From: Roseomonas gilardii
Lineage (GTDB): Bacteria; Pseudomonadota; Alphaproteobacteria; Acetobacterales; Acetobacteraceae
Direction: 5' to 3'
DNA length: 64,000 nt
Assembly: GCF_001941945.1 (NCBI RefSeq)
Contig: NZ_CP015583.1
Span: 2,111,001 to 2,175,000 of the forward strand
Made by a program: the position numbers and the translations under genes. Shown here one piece after another: positions 9,362-19,136 of this stretch. The notes under the pieces are model-generated. The model was not told the DNA's origin, searched no databases, and saw only the letters and a program-made list of their open reading frames with translations. Within the stretch, counting starts at the first letter, position 1; every line of letters starts with the position of its first letter.

Positions 9362-10459
9362 TTAGGCGCGGATCAGGCTCACCGTGTCACCGTTCGGGTC
9401 CTCGGGCGCCGGGGCCGGAGGCTGGCCCTGGGCAGGACGCGGCGCCGAGCGGGCTTTGTTGCTGACATAGGCGAGCCCCGTGCGCCGATCCACGGCCACG
9501 GTGTTCGGGTGCGTGCCGGTCTGCAGGCTCGCCAGCACGGTCAGCGCGCGCGTGTCCACCAGGCTGACCGTGCCAGCCCCACGGTTGGTGACATAGGCCA
9601 GCGCACCGTCGGTCGAGAAGGTGACGGCCAGCGCGCCCGCACCTGTCTCCAGCACCTTGACCGGCTGGCCGGACGCGGCATCCAGCACGGCCAGTTGGCC
9701 GCTCTTCTGGTTGGTGCAGAACAGGCGCCCGCTGGCGGCGTGGAAGGCCAAGTTGATTGGCCCGTCCCCGCCGGAGGCGAAGCGGCGCACCCCGGCGCGG
9801 CGGGCAAGGCTCACTTCCACCACCTCGTTCGTCTGCAAGGCGGCCACGAAGACCCGGTCTCCCGCAGGGTCATGGGTAAGGCCCGAGATACCCCCTTCCA
9901 GCCCTTCCGTGATGACGCTGGCGAGGGTGTTGGCAGCCGTGTCCACCACCCACACGGCGCTCGGCTTCTCCCGGAAGCCGAAGTTGGAGACGAAGGCGCG
10001 GTTGCGCGCCTCGTCCACGACGACCTGCCGCGGATGGTTGTTCTCGCCCTCGCCGATCTCCGTCTTGACCTTGCCGGTGCGGAGGTCAATGGCGAGCACC
10101 CTGCCTTTGCGCGTGCCGGTGCCGAACAGCATGCCGGTGCTGTCGTTCACGCCGAGGCCGAAAGCTGTGTTCGCGCCGAGCTCGATGGTGGAGCGGACCT
10201 CCAGGGTACGCGGATCCAGGCCAAGGATCTTGGCGTCGTCGGCGCCGCGCGGGCCGGTGCTCGCCACATGCACAAGGCCTGTGGTGGTGCTGACAACCAG
10301 TTCGCAGAGGCCGGGCGCCAGCTTCACGCTCTTCTCCACCGCGGCGGCACGCGCCGGTGCAGTCCGCAGGGCAAAGCCAGCCGCGCCGAGCAGCGCGAGC
10401 GCGTGGCGGCGGCGAAGCGTGGGCATGGCGGGATAGGTGACGGAGTTCGTGTTTGTCAT
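9362..10459 (-). CDS. YncE-like periplasmic beta-propeller protein
   Basis: This 365-residue protein has an N-terminal Tat-like signal (LRRRHALALLGAAGFAL, ending near ARAAA at about residue 39). The rest is made of repeated blade motifs such as RAFVSNFG, VFVAALQ, RLFCTNQ, LAYVTNRG and LAYVSNK, followed by VDT or VDR. This is the YVTN/YncE seven-bladed propeller pattern. Such proteins are periplasmic, and some bind DNA, metal-loaded ligands or are induced by metal or iron limitation. The actual function is unknown. A Pro-rich stretch (GQPPAPAPEDPNG) sits near the C-terminus. It is a single gene convergent with the MerR gene. A small TTAAC/GTTAA dyad lies upstream. Confidence 0.75.
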   Translation of the reverse strand: MTNTNSVTYPAMPTLRRRHALALLGAAGFALRTAPARAAAVEKSVKLAPGLCELVVSTTTGLVHVASTGPRGADDAKILGLDPRTLEVRSTIELGANTAFGLGVNDSTGMLFGTGTRKGRVLAIDLRTGKVKTEIGEGENNHPRQVVVDEARNRAFVSNFGFREKPSAVWVVDTAANTLASVITEGLEGGISGLTHDPAGDRVFVAALQTNEVVEVSLARRAGVRRFASGGDGPINLAFHAASGRLFCTNQKSGQLAVLDAASGQPVKVLETGAGALAVTFSTDGALAYVTNRGAGTVSLVDTRALTVLASLQTGTHPNTVAVDRRTGLAYVSNKARSAPRPAQGQPPAPAPEDPNGDTVSLIRA

Positions 10460-10492
10460 GGCGGGCCTTTCCCGGTGGACGGGTAGCTGAGA

Positions 10493-10506
10493 TTAACTCT
10501 CGTTAA
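10493..10506. promoter_or_regulatory. Small AT-rich dyad upstream of the YncE-like gene
   Basis: The sequence TTAAC-TCTC-GTTAA is a perfect 5-bp dyad in an AT-rich patch about 35 bp upstream of the YncE-like start, in otherwise very GC-rich DNA. It is a candidate operator; the binding protein is unknown. Confidence 0.35.
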
Positions 10507-10647
10507 CAATAACGCGCCGCACCAACAATCCTGTCAGCTACCTGAGCCCGGCCTTCTCGTGGGCTTGGTGTCAGTGGAAACGTCTTTATCCGTTCACGAG
10601 CAGAGGTTGTCCTCTCTTGCCTACTGTCCGCACGAGAGCTCCAGCGC

Positions 10648-11385
10648 CTATCCGACGGCGCCCGAGAGCTTAGCCAAGTCCGCCTTGGCCTGCTTCTCCG
10701 CCCGCTCCTTGCGCTCGCTGTAGCGGTCGGTCAGGTGGCTCGAAATGTCACGAGTCAGCAGGGTGAACTTCACCAGTTCCTCCATGACGTCGACGACGCG
10801 GTCATAGAGCGGCCCCGGCAGCATGCGTCCCGCCTCGTCGAACTGCTCATGCGCTTTGGGCACGGAGGATTGGTTGGGGATGGTGATCATCCGCATCCAG
10901 CGCCCGAGCAGGCGCAGGGTGTTGACGCTGTTGAAGCTCTGGCTGCCGCCGGAGACCTGCATCACCGCCAGCATGCGCCCCTGGGTCGGACGGACGCCGC
11001 GGCTCTCCAGCGGCAGCCAGTCGATCTGGTTCTTCAGGATGCCGGTGACGGCGCCGTGCCGCTCCGGGCTGCACCAAACCTGGCCCTCGGACCACAGGGA
11101 CAACTCTCGGAGTTCCGCCACCTTGGGGTGGTCGGCGGGTACGCTGTCGACCACCGGCAGGTCGCGGGGGTCGAAGACCCGCGTCTCGGCGCCGAGGCGG
11201 CGGAGGATACGCTCGGCCTCGAGGACCAGGAGGCGGCTGTAGGACCGCTCCCGCAGCGAGCCGTAGAGCAGCAGGATGCGCGGCGGATGCTGGCTCGCAC
11301 CGGAGATGCCCAGCTTACCCAGGTCCGGCGTCTGGAGGTATTCGTCGGCCACGTTGGGGAGCGAGAGGTCGAGGTCGGAGGGCAT
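10648..11385 (-). CDS. arsH: Organoarsenical oxidase / NADPH-dependent FMN reductase ArsH
   Basis: This flavodoxin-like protein of about 245 residues contains the FMN phosphate loop ([16 protein letters not shown] near residue 35) and typical ArsH stretches such as [31 protein letters not shown] and [19 protein letters not shown]. ArsH reduces flavin with NADPH and can oxidise trivalent organoarsenicals such as methylarsenite to less toxic pentavalent forms. The ATG at 11385 overlaps the stop codon of the upstream monooxygenase by one base (TGATG), placing it last in the ars operon. The length agrees with proteobacterial ArsH (about 230-250 residues). Confidence 0.92.
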   Translation of the reverse strand: MPSDLDLSLPNVADEYLQTPDLGKLGISGASQHPPRILLLYGSLRERSYSRLLVLEAERILRRLGAETRVFDPRDLPVVDSVPADHPKVAELRELSLWSEGQVWCSPERHGAVTGILKNQIDWLPLESRGVRPTQGRMLAVMQVSGGSQSFNSVNTLRLLGRWMRMITIPNQSSVPKAHEQFDEAGRMLPGPLYDRVVDVMEELVKFTLLTRDISSHLTDRYSERKERAEKQAKADLAKLSGAVG

Positions 11386-12455
11386 CAGGGTCTCCCCGTC
11401 GTCAGGAACTGTTGGATGGCGTGGACGGTGTCGCGGGCGGACCGGGTGATGCCCGCCAGCGTCGCGGAGGCGGCGCCGGTCCAGTCGCCATAGCCGAGCA
11501 GCCAGAGACGCCGCTCGCGCGTGGCGCGGCCGTGTTCGACGGCGACGTGACCCTCCGCCGTCAGCACGCCCAGATGCGCCAGGTGGCTCAGGTTCGCCCG
11601 GAAGCCCGTGCACCAGATCACAGCGTCCACGGCCGTACGCGTGCCATCCGGCCAGACCACGCCGTCTGCCACAAAGCGGGAGAACGGCCGGACCGTGTAG
11701 AGCACGTCCAGGTCCCGGGCCTCTCGCACGGACGGCACCATGACGATGTCGCCCAGGCCACCCTTCGGCAGATCCGCCTCCCGGCCTTCCATCTGCGCCC
11801 GCACCCGCTCTGTCGCGCGCTCGAACAGCACACGGCCGTCCACGCTATCCGGCAGGAAGCGGGGCGGCTCCAATGTGACCCAGGCCGTCTCCGCGACCTT
11901 GGAGACCTCGGCCAGGATCTGCGCGCCCGAGTTGCCGCCACCCACCACCAGCACGCGCTGGCCTGCGAACTCGTCGGGGGAGCGGTAGGCAGAGGAATGG
12001 ACCTGCCTGCCCTGGAACAGCGCTCGGCCGGAGTAGGGCGGAATGTAGGGCTGGCTGGCGCCCCCGGTCGCGCTGATGACCGCCTTCGCCAGCCATGTGC
12101 CGCGGTCGGTGCGCACCGACAGCCCGTCCGGCGAGGTCAGGATGTCCCTGACGCGCACCGGCCTCTGGATCGGCAGGCTGTACCGCTGCTCGTACTGCTC
12201 CAGGTAGTCGACCACGTGGTCCCGGGTGGGGTAGCCGCCCGCAGATGGGGGCATGGGCCAGCCAGGCAGCGAACTCATCTGCGCTGGCGAGAACAGGCGG
12301 AGGGAGTCCCAGGCGTCCGGCCAGGCGCCGCCCGGTCGGTCGTTGGCGTCCAGGATCTCGAAGTCGATGCCCTGACGGCGCAGGAAGTACCCGGCGGCGA
12401 GGCCGGACTGCCCGCCACCGATGACCACGACGTCGCGGAAGACCCGACCGCTCAT
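11385..12455 (-). CDS. arsO: ArsO-type flavin-dependent monooxygenase
   Basis: This protein of about 356 residues has two Rossmann dinucleotide motifs: the FAD site [17 protein letters not shown] near residue 10 and the NADPH site [13 protein letters not shown] near residue 170. Between them is the family sequence [21 protein letters not shown]. It resembles the single-component flavin monooxygenases called ArsO that recur in ars operons. Their substrate is not firmly known and may be an arsenical. The start ATG at 12455 overlaps the end of arsB (ATGA) and the stop overlaps arsH, so translation is coupled on both sides. Confidence 0.82.
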   Translation of the reverse strand: MSGRVFRDVVVIGGGQSGLAAGYFLRRQGIDFEILDANDRPGGAWPDAWDSLRLFSPAQMSSLPGWPMPPSAGGYPTRDHVVDYLEQYEQRYSLPIQRPVRVRDILTSPDGLSVRTDRGTWLAKAVISATGGASQPYIPPYSGRALFQGRQVHSSAYRSPDEFAGQRVLVVGGGNSGAQILAEVSKVAETAWVTLEPPRFLPDSVDGRVLFERATERVRAQMEGREADLPKGGLGDIVMVPSVREARDLDVLYTVRPFSRFVADGVVWPDGTRTAVDAVIWCTGFRANLSHLAHLGVLTAEGHVAVEHGRATRERRLWLLGYGDWTGAASATLAGITRSARDTVHAIQQFLTTGRP

Positions 12456-13765
12456 GGCGCGCGGACCACGGGCAGCCAGAGCGCCAGGGCGGCCAGCACG
12501 GCCAGCAGCACCGGCGGCGTGATGACGAGGCCGACCCTCATGTACTGCCCCCAGGTGATGGTGGTGCCCTTGCGCGCCAGCACGTGCAGCCACAGCAGCG
12601 TCGCCAGGCTGCCGATGGGGGTGAACTTGGGGCCGAGGTCGCAGCCGATGACGTTGGCGTAGACCATGGCCTCGCGGATGGCGGGCGGGATGCCCTCGGC
12701 CTGCTCGATGGCCAGGGCGCCGACCAGCACGCTGGGCATGTTGTTCATCACCGAGGAGATCAGCGCAGCGCCGACGCCGGTGCCGATAGTCGCCGCCCAT
12801 AGGCCATGCCCGGCCAGCCACTCCAGCGTGCCAGCCAGGTGGTCCGTCAGCCCAGCGTTCCGCAGGCCATAGACCACCAGGTACATGCCCAGCGAGAAGA
12901 CAACGATCTGCCATGGCGCCTCGCTCAGCACCTTGCGGATGGAGACCACGGCGCCGTTGCCGCCCCGGTGCCAGCGCCCGGCCAGCACCAGCAGCACCAG
13001 GGCGGCCGCGCTGGTCACCGCCGCGACCGGCACGCCGAGCGGCGCCAGGACGAAGTAGGCCAGCAGCAGCACGGCGAGCAGCGGAAAGGCCGCCCGGAAG
13101 ACGAGGTGGTCGCGAATGGCGGCGCTCGGCCGCTCCAACTGGTCCAGCGCGTAGGCGGCGGGCACCTGGCGCCCGTAGTAGGCCCAGAGCACGGCCAGCG
13201 TCGCGACGAGGGCCACCAGGTTCACCGGCACCATGACGGCGGCGTAGCGGCCGAACTCGATGCCGAAGTAGTTGGCCGAGACAATGTTGACGAGGTTCGA
13301 GATCACCAGCGGCAGGCTGGTAGTGTCGGCCACGAAGCCGCAGGCCACGATGAAGGCCAGCGTGGCGCCTGCCGAGAAGTTCAGCCGCAGCAGGATGGCC
13401 ATGACGATGGGCGTCAGCAGCAGGGCCGCGCCGTCGTTGGCGAAGAAGGCGGCGATGAGCGCGCCCAGCACCACGATCAGCGGGAACAGCCGCCGTCCGT
13501 TGCCGCCGCCCCAGCGCGCCACGTGCAGCGCGGCCCACTGGAAGAACCCGGCCTCGTCCAGCAGCAGCGAGATGATGATGAGCGCCACGAAGGTGAAGGT
13601 GGCATCCCAGACGATGCCCCAGACCACCGGCACGTCGGCCCAGCCGATGACGCCGGTCAGCAGGGCCAGCGCGGCGCCGCCCATGGCGCTCCAGCCGATG
13701 CCGAGGCCGCGGGGCTGCCAGATGACCAGGACGAGGGTGAAGACGAAGATAGCCAAGGCCAGCAT
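12452..13765 (-). CDS. arsB: Arsenite efflux pump ArsB
   Basis: This 437-residue polytopic protein of the ArsB/NhaD ion-transporter superfamily has about 12 hydrophobic segments. Diagnostic segments are [40 protein letters not shown] and [17 protein letters not shown], plus the C-terminal [19 protein letters not shown], which all match ArsB. It exports As(III) and Sb(III) by proton antiport. It overlaps arsO downstream by 4 bp and is separated from arsC by about 108 bp. The window therefore has two different arsenite exporter families, this ArsB and the SBF-type protein at 1,807-2,784. Confidence 0.93.
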   Translation of the reverse strand: MLALAIFVFTLVLVIWQPRGLGIGWSAMGGAALALLTGVIGWADVPVVWGIVWDATFTFVALIIISLLLDEAGFFQWAALHVARWGGGNGRRLFPLIVVLGALIAAFFANDGAALLLTPIVMAILLRLNFSAGATLAFIVACGFVADTTSLPLVISNLVNIVSANYFGIEFGRYAAVMVPVNLVALVATLAVLWAYYGRQVPAAYALDQLERPSAAIRDHLVFRAAFPLLAVLLLAYFVLAPLGVPVAAVTSAAALVLLVLAGRWHRGGNGAVVSIRKVLSEAPWQIVVFSLGMYLVVYGLRNAGLTDHLAGTLEWLAGHGLWAATIGTGVGAALISSVMNNMPSVLVGALAIEQAEGIPPAIREAMVYANVIGCDLGPKFTPIGSLATLLWLHVLARKGTTITWGQYMRVGLVITPPVLLAVLAALALWLPVVRAP

Positions 13766-13873
13766 GTAGAGGGTGCTCTCAGACTTCAGGGCGCGCCAGG
13801 ATACCCGCTCACCTGGGACGGAGCGGTGCAGTACGTCGTCGTCAAGGGGGGAGAAGGCGCGGACGCCCGGCTC

Positions 13874-14299
13874 TCAGATCAGGCGGCGGCCCTGCTCATC
13901 GACCACCGGCTCACCACCCTCTTTCGCGTAGGCGCCCTGCTGCGGGTTCGGCAGGATGTCGAGCACCGCCTCGGACGGCCTGCACAGCTTCACGCCGAGC
14001 GAGGTCACCACGATGGGACGGTTGATGAGGATGGGGTGCGCCATCATGGCGTCGAGCAACTGGTCGTCCGTAAGAGACGGGTCGCCAAGGCCAAGCTCTG
14101 CATAGGGCGTGCCCTTCTGGCGCAGCACGTCGCGCACCGACACGCCCATGCGCTGGATGAGGCCCTTGAGTTCCTCCCGCGTCGGCGGCGTCTTCAGGTA
14201 CTCGATGACCTGCGGCTCCTCGCCACTGTTGCGGATGAGGGCCAGGGTGTTGCGAGACGTCCCGCAGGCCGGGTTGTGGTAGATGGTCACGTTGCTCAT
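13874..14299 (-). CDS. arsC: Arsenate reductase ArsC (glutaredoxin-dependent)
   Basis: This 141-residue protein of the thioredoxin-fold ArsC family has HNPACGTSRNTL with the catalytic Cys12. The downstream arginines expected to bind arsenate lie in the TPPTREEL and LINRPIVVTSLGVKLCRPSE region. It reduces As(V) to As(III) using glutathione and glutaredoxin. The ATG at 14299 overlaps the arsR stop (ATGA), so it is translationally coupled to the regulator. Confidence 0.93.
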   Translation of the reverse strand: MSNVTIYHNPACGTSRNTLALIRNSGEEPQVIEYLKTPPTREELKGLIQRMGVSVRDVLRQKGTPYAELGLGDPSLTDDQLLDAMMAHPILINRPIVVTSLGVKLCRPSEAVLDILPNPQQGAYAKEGGEPVVDEQGRRLI

Positions 14300-14649
14300 G
14301 GGACAGCCTTCTCTTGCGGGCAGCAGGGCAGCAGGTCGGCGATCAGGGGCTGGCACAGGTCGGCGCGGCCGCCGCAGCAGTCCCTGACCAGGAACAGCAT
14401 CATCTCGCGCAGGCGCTCCAGGTCGGCCCGATAGACGATGGAGCGGCTGAGGCGCTCGGAGCGGAGCAGGCCAGCGCGCGTCAGCACCGCCAGGTGCGTG
14501 GACATCGTGTTCTGGGGAACGTCGAGTTGCCGGGCCACCTCACCGGCGGGCAGGCCGTCCGGCTCATGCCGGACCAAGAGCCGGAAGGTTTCCAGGCGCG
14601 TGGACTGCGACAGGGCACCGAGGCAGGCCAGGGCGTCATACGATTCCAT
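14296..14649 (-). CDS. arsR: ArsR-family arsenic-responsive repressor
   Basis: This 117-residue winged-HTH repressor begins MESYDALACLGALSQSTRL; the recognition region is VPQNTMSTHLAVLTRAGLL (residues 44-62). It lacks the classic ELCVCDL site in alpha-3. It has instead a C-terminal cluster, Cys91-Cys92, Cys99 and Cys109-Cys110 (DCCGGRADLC and LPCCPQ), as in the ArsR type with C-terminal vicinal Cys As(III) sites. It leads the arsRCBOH operon and overlaps arsC by ATGA. An inverted repeat directly abuts its start codon, which suggests autorepression and a leaderless message. Confidence 0.9.
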   Translation of the reverse strand: MESYDALACLGALSQSTRLETFRLLVRHEPDGLPAGEVARQLDVPQNTMSTHLAVLTRAGLLRSERLSRSIVYRADLERLREMMLFLVRDCCGGRADLCQPLIADLLPCCPQEKAVP

Positions 14650-14683
14650 ATATCTGGTATTGCCGATATATTCCCGATGTCAA
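14648..14683 (-). promoter_or_regulatory. ars promoter and ArsR operator overlapping the arsR start codon
   Basis: On the minus strand, a consensus -35 TTGACA (14683-14678) is followed after 16-17 bp by AATACC/ATACCA. Transcription would then begin almost exactly at the ATG (14649). A perfect 7-bp dyad, ATATATC / GATATAT (14648-14654 and 14665-14671, 10-bp spacer), overlaps both the -10 region and the start codon. Confidence 0.72.
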
Positions 14684-14882
14684 GCCGGATTGGCGGCCCG
14701 AATGAATGCCAGAAGTGCCGCATGCTTTGTCCGTCGGGTCGATACGGCCGCCCGCCGCCTCCATGAAATATCTTGTCACACTCGGGCAATCTTCGGCTCG
14801 CACTCGGCCGCCATCCTGACCCCGTCACATCGAGCGTGGGCCTTGCCTTTCCCGCGCCTGCACAGACCGGGGAAGCCTAGAG

Positions 14883-15461
14883 ATGCGTCTTGTCACCTCC
14901 GTCGCGGCCGCCGCCCTGGCCCTCCTCGCCGTCGCGGGCCAGACCTGGCCCGCCGCCGCGGACCAGTCCTACCAGGAGTTCGGCACCCTCGGCCGCGCCC
15001 AGGACGTCAAGCGAACGATCGACATCGTCATGCGCGACAACAGCTACCAGACGCAGCGCATCCAGGTCCGCGCTGGCGAGACCATCCGCTTCCGGGTGCG
15101 CAACGCGGGCGAGCTCCTGCACGAGTTCAACATCGGCACCGCCGCCATGCACCAGCAGCACCAGCGTGAGATGCGGGCCATGTTCGAGAGCGGCATGATG
15201 TCGGCGACCCGCAAGGACGCCATGGCAGGCATGGACCACTCCAGCATGCCGGGTATGAACCACGGCGCCATGGGCCACGGCGGCATGAACCATGGCGGCG
15301 CTGCGATGCGTCACGACGACCCGAACGCTGTCCTGGTTAACCCAGGTCAGACCGAGGAAATGATCTTCAAGTTCACCAAGGCCGCCGAACTGGAGTTCGC
15401 CTGCAACGTGCCGGGCCACTACGAGTCCGGGATGGTGGGCAACGTCGTCTTCTCGCGCTGA
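14883..15461 (+). CDS. Periplasmic cupredoxin with Met/His-rich insert (CopI-like)
   Basis: This 192-residue protein has a Sec signal (cleavage near AAAD at residue 27). Its cupredoxin fold is split by a Met/His-rich loop. The type-1 copper ligands are visible as His80 (LLHEFNI), Cys174, His179 and Met184 ([13 protein letters not shown]). The insert at about residues 113-145 holds repeats such as [15 protein letters not shown] that would bind Cu(I). This layout is typical of CopI-type periplasmic copper tolerance proteins. It heads a plus-strand operon with copA and copB and probably binds or oxidises periplasmic copper. Confidence 0.85.
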   Translation: MRLVTSVAAAALALLAVAGQTWPAAADQSYQEFGTLGRAQDVKRTIDIVMRDNSYQTQRIQVRAGETIRFRVRNAGELLHEFNIGTAAMHQQHQREMRAMFESGMMSATRKDAMAGMDHSSMPGMNHGAMGHGGMNHGGAAMRHDDPNAVLVNPGQTEEMIFKFTKAAELEFACNVPGHYESGMVGNVVFSR

Positions 15462-15507
15462 CCAGCCAGCAAGGCCACGCCGCGCCGTCGCGGCCAAGGA
15501 TCGAACG

Positions 15508-17439
15508 ATGACCAACAACATGCTGAGCAGGCGGCAGGCGCTGAGCCTTGGGGTCGCCGCCCTGGCGTTCCCAGCCGCCCCTGCTGCCCTGGCACAGCCC
15601 GCCGTCGGCCGGGTGATGCCGCGCGAGTTCAACCTGACTCTGTCCCACGTGACGGCCAACATCACCGGGCGCCGCCGCCCGGCCATGGCCATCAACGGGC
15701 AGATCCCAGGACCCGTCCTGCGCTTCCGCGAGGGCGAGGAGGTGGTGATCAATGTCACCAACCGGCTGCGCGAGCACACCTCGATCCACTGGCACGGCCT
15801 GATCCTGCCGAGCAGCCAGGACGGCGTGCCCGGCATCAGCGACGGCTTCCAAGGTATCGACGCAGGCGGGACGCACCAGTACCGCTTCCCGCTCGTCCAG
15901 GCCGGGACCTACTGGTACCACAGCCACTCGGGCTTGCAGGAGCAGTCCGGGATCTACGGCTCCATCGTTATCGACCCCGCGACGCCGGAGCCCTTCGGCT
16001 ACGACCGCGACTACATCATCCAGTTGTCGGACTGGACGGACGAGACGCCGAGCCACGTCATCGCCAACCTGAAGCGTGACCCCGGCTACTACAACTACAA
16101 CAAGCGCACCCTGGCCAGCCTGGTCGGTGAGCTCCGCCGCGCGCCAGACGGCGCCGCCCGCTCGGCCATCGTCTCCGACCGCATCATGTGGGGCGACATG
16201 CGGATGGACCCGACCGACATCGAAGATGTCGGCGGCTACACTTATCTCGTCAACGGCCACACTCCGGCGCAGAACTTCACCGCAGTGTTCCGGCCGGGCG
16301 AGACGGTACGCCTGCGCTTCATCAACAGCGGGGCCATGTCCCACTTCGACGTGCGCGTCCCCGGCCTCGAGATGACCGTGGTGCAGGCGCATGGCAACAA
16401 CGTGCGCCCGGTCACCGTGGATGAATTCCGCATCGCCCCGGCCGAGACCTTCGACGTGCTGGTCCGCCCGCGCGACGGGCGCCAGTACCAGGTGCTGGCG
16501 GAGTCCATGGGCCGCCAGGGTTTCGCGCAGTTCAGCCTCGCCACCCAGGAGGGCATGCCCGCCCTGCCGCTGCCGCCGCACCGCCCGCGCCCGGTCCTGA
16601 CCATGGCTGACATGGGCATGAACTACGGGCCCAAGGGCCTCGACCGCGGCACGCCGATGCCGGAGGTGGACGCGCCCGGCCACGTCGCGCCGATGGACAT
16701 GGGCGGCATGGACCACTCCGCCATGCAGATGCCCGCCGGAGGCTCCCAGGGCATGCAGCACGGCTCCATGGGCGGGATGAACCACGGGAGCATGGCCGGG
16801 ATGGACCATTCCTCCATGGCGGGCATGGACCACTCGGCGATGCCGGGGATGGACCACTCCAACATGGCCGGGATGAACCATGCCGGGATGGCTGGCATGA
16901 ACCACGGTGCCATGGGCGGCATGGACCACAGCGCCATGGGCCATGGCGGCATGGCGATGCCAGATCCGCTGGTGAACGACGTCGGCGCGCCGCCGGGCGC
17001 CCGCGTGCTGTCCTACCGCGATCTGCGGGCCGCGAAGCCGCTCTACCCGGTGCGCGAGCCCACCCGGATCATCGAGATCCGGCTGACCGGCAACATGGAG
17101 CGGTACTTCTGGTCCATCAACGGCAACAGCTTCAGTCAGGCGCAGCCCATCCAGTTGCACCTCGGCGAGCGGGCGCGCTTCCGCTTCGTCAACGAGACCA
17201 TGATGAACCACCCGATGCACCTGCACGGCATGTGGATGATGCCGCAGGTCGGCAACGGGGCGGAGAATCCCTTGCTGCATACGGTCAACATCAAGCCCGG
17301 CTCGACGGTCGACGTGGACATCGAGGCCGACGCGCCCGGCGGCTGGGCCTTCCACTGCCACATGCTCTACCACATGGAGACCGGAATGATGCGCAAGGTG
17401 TCGGTCGTGTCGATGCCCCGCACGGCTGCGGCGCGGTGA
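15508..17439 (+). CDS. copA: Copper-resistance multicopper oxidase CopA
   Basis: This 643-residue periplasmic enzyme has a twin-arginine signal ([16 protein letters not shown]). Three cupredoxin domains contain the [20 protein letters not shown] and [14 protein letters not shown] copper motifs, giving complete type 1, 2 and 3 sites. Between domains 2 and 3 (about residues 390-490) is a long Met/His-rich run of [14 protein letters not shown] and similar units, which captures Cu(I). It belongs to the PcoA/CopA family, oxidising Cu(I) to Cu(II) in the periplasm. It lies between the cupredoxin gene and copB, the usual copAB order. Confidence 0.95.
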   Translation: MTNNMLSRRQALSLGVAALAFPAAPAALAQPAVGRVMPREFNLTLSHVTANITGRRRPAMAINGQIPGPVLRFREGEEVVINVTNRLREHTSIHWHGLILPSSQDGVPGISDGFQGIDAGGTHQYRFPLVQAGTYWYHSHSGLQEQSGIYGSIVIDPATPEPFGYDRDYIIQLSDWTDETPSHVIANLKRDPGYYNYNKRTLASLVGELRRAPDGAARSAIVSDRIMWGDMRMDPTDIEDVGGYTYLVNGHTPAQNFTAVFRPGETVRLRFINSGAMSHFDVRVPGLEMTVVQAHGNNVRPVTVDEFRIAPAETFDVLVRPRDGRQYQVLAESMGRQGFAQFSLATQEGMPALPLPPHRPRPVLTMADMGMNYGPKGLDRGTPMPEVDAPGHVAPMDMGGMDHSAMQMPAGGSQGMQHGSMGGMNHGSMAGMDHSSMAGMDHSAMPGMDHSNMAGMNHAGMAGMNHGAMGGMDHSAMGHGGMAMPDPLVNDVGAPPGARVLSYRDLRAAKPLYPVREPTRIIEIRLTGNMERYFWSINGNSFSQAQPIQLHLGERARFRFVNETMMNHPMHLHGMWMMPQVGNGAENPLLHTVNIKPGSTVDVDIEADAPGGWAFHCHMLYHMETGMMRKVSVVSMPRTAAAR

Positions 17440-17444
17440 CGGCC

Positions 17445-18203
17445 ATGAAGACCAAGAGCATCCTGGCCGCCGCCGCCTCTCTGGCCGTGCTGACCTGGGG
17501 CGTCCTCCAGGCCGCACCGGCGCAGGCGCAGGCCATGCAGCACAGCACCGAGCCGCCGTTCAGCCACGAGATCTTCACCGGCGCGGTTCTGTTCGAGAAG
17601 CTCGAATACGGCTGGGGGCTGGACGGCCCCAACATCGGCCGCTGGGATGGGCAAGCTTGGTATGGCGGCGACGTCAACCGCGTCTGGCTGAAGACCGAGG
17701 GCGAGACGTCTCGGAACGGGACCGTCGAGGGCGCCGAGGTCCAACTGCTCTACTCCCGCCTGCTCAGCTACTACTGGGACTTCCAGGCCGGTGTCCGCTA
17801 CGACATCCGTCCCCGGCCGGACCGCTTCTATGGCGTCATCGGCCTCCAGGGGCTGGCGCCCGGCATGTTCGAAGTCGACGTCCAGGGCTTCGTCAGCGAG
17901 AAGGGCGACCTCTCGGCGCGTGCCGAGGTGTCCTACGATGCCTACATCACCCAGCGGCTGGTGCTTCAGCCCAACGTCGAGGTCAACCTAGCGCTCCAGA
18001 AGGTGCCCGAGCTTGGCGTCGGCAGCGGCTTCAATGACATCGAGGCCGGGCTGCGCCTGCGCTACGAGGTCACCCGCGAGGTCTCGCCCTACATCGGCGT
18101 CAGCTACGAGCGGAAGCTCGGCGATACCGCGCGCTACGCCCGCAATGAGGGCGAGGACGTCGGCGGCTGGGCCTTCCTGACCGGCATCCGGCTGTTCTTC
18201 TGA
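17445..18203 (+). CDS. copB: Outer-membrane copper resistance protein CopB
   Basis: This protein of about 252 residues has a signal peptide ending in AQAQA (residue 29). It then matches the CopB/PcoB beta-barrel family: FEKLEYGWGLDGPNIGRWDGQAWYGGDVNRVWLKTEGE is split across residues 50-85, and the sequence ends in VGGWAFLTGIRLFF, an aromatic C-terminus typical of outer-membrane barrels. The usual Met-rich N-terminal segment of PcoB is almost absent (only AMQHS). It starts 5 bp after the copA stop and is probably translationally coupled. Confidence 0.92.
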   Translation: MKTKSILAAAASLAVLTWGVLQAAPAQAQAMQHSTEPPFSHEIFTGAVLFEKLEYGWGLDGPNIGRWDGQAWYGGDVNRVWLKTEGETSRNGTVEGAEVQLLYSRLLSYYWDFQAGVRYDIRPRPDRFYGVIGLQGLAPGMFEVDVQGFVSEKGDLSARAEVSYDAYITQRLVLQPNVEVNLALQKVPELGVGSGFNDIEAGLRLRYEVTREVSPYIGVSYERKLGDTARYARNEGEDVGGWAFLTGIRLFF

Positions 18204-18331
18204 AGCCGGTCATGGTGCTCCGCACGCCCCCCGCCGCGATGGTGACCTTCGGCCGTCCCGGCGTTTACCCCGTGCGGTGCACACCCCACTCTGGGCTGGG
18301 CATGGTCCTGACCGTGATGGGAGACGCCGAC

Positions 18332-18385
18332 ATGAACGAACTCGCAGCGCAGACTGCATCCGCCGATGCCGCCGGTCGATCCTGA
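18332..18385 (+). CDS. Possible 17-residue leader peptide upstream of the response regulator
   Basis: A short frame reading MNELAAQTASADAAGRS starts at an ATG preceded by GGGAG at a good distance. It ends 20 bases inside the response-regulator gene, which itself has no recognisable ribosome site. The overlap suggests translational coupling rather than a functional peptide. There is no protein-level evidence. Confidence 0.35.
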   Translation: MNELAAQTASADAAGRS

Positions 18386-19136
18386 GACCGAGCGGGAGGC
18401 GCGGGCCGCCAGCCCGCTCCCCCCCGAGGCCCACATCCTCGTCGTCGAGGACGACGGCGAGATGCGCACGCTGATCGCCAAGTTCCTGCGCCAGAATGGC
18501 TTCCGGGTGACGGGCGCGCGGAACGGCGCGGAGATGTGGGACACCATCGCCCTTGCCCCGGTGGACCTCGTGCTGCTCGACGTGATGCTGCCGGGCCAGT
18601 CGGGGCTGGACCTGTGCCGGATGCTCCGCGCCAGGTCGGAGGTTCCGATCATCATGGTGACCGCACGTGGCGAGGAGGCCGACCGGGTCGTAGGCCTGGA
18701 ACTTGGCGCCGACGACTACCTCCCCAAGCCGTTCGGCCGTCCGGAACTCCTGGCGCGCATCCGCGCCGTGCTTCGTCGTGCGCAGGGAGGAGCCGCGCGG
18801 ATGGGGCTGGTGACCGGCGACCGCATGGTGTTCTCCGACTGGGTGCTCGACACCCGACGCCGCGAACTGGCGGCGCCGGACGGCTCGGCCGTCGACCTGT
18901 CGAGCGGTGAGTACGACCTGCTGCTGGCCTTCTGCGAGCATCCGCAGCGCGTCCTGTCGCGCGACCAGTTGCTGGACCTCGCGCGCAACCGGATCTCGGA
19001 CAGCATCGACCGCTCAGTCGACGTCATGGTCAGCCGCCTCCGCCGCAAGCTGGAGCCGCTGCCAGACAGTCCCTCCATCATCAAGACCATTCGGGGCGCG
19101 GGTTACATGTTCGTCCCCGCGGTGGCCCGACAGTGA
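18366..19136 (+). CDS. OmpR-family response regulator (copper-linked, system 1)
   Basis: This 256-residue protein has a receiver domain (HILVVEDDGE at 23-32, phospho-acceptor Asp72 in LVLLDVMLPGQ, switch Lys in YLPKPFG) and an OmpR/PhoB winged helix (DLSSGEYDLLLAFCEHPQRV, RSVDVMVSRLRRKLE, TIRGAGYMF). It lies directly after copB and overlaps the sensor kinase (GTGA), so it should control the copper genes here in the manner of CopR/CusR, although its signal is unproven. The first about 20 residues are a Pro/Glu-rich extension with no clear ribosome site at the ATG. Confidence 0.88.
   Translation: MPPVDPETEREARAASPLPPEAHILVVEDDGEMRTLIAKFLRQNGFRVTGARNGAEMWDTIALAPVDLVLLDVMLPGQSGLDLCRMLRARSEVPIIMVTARGEEADRVVGLELGADDYLPKPFGRPELLARIRAVLRRAQGGAARMGLVTGDRMVFSDWVLDTRRRELAAPDGSAVDLSSGEYDLLLAFCEHPQRVLSRDQLLDLARNRISDSIDRSVDVMVSRLRRKLEPLPDSPSIIKTIRGAGYMFVPAVARQ

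Noticed and set aside
12806..14434. A 542-codon plus-strand frame across arsB and arsC
   Set aside because: It is antisense to arsB/arsC, which have complete family motifs; composition (Gln, Arg, His, Gly) is typical of GC-rich shadow frames.
16720..16960. Possible tandem DNA repeat or CRISPR-like array
   Set aside because: The repeats encode the Met/His-rich GMDHSAM units of CopA; spacing is irregular and there are no spacers. No CRISPR array was seen anywhere in the window.
15373..17517. A 714-codon minus-strand frame opposite copA
   Set aside because: It contains long VVHPGHxxVVHPAH runs that are the complement of the Met/His repeats of CopA.
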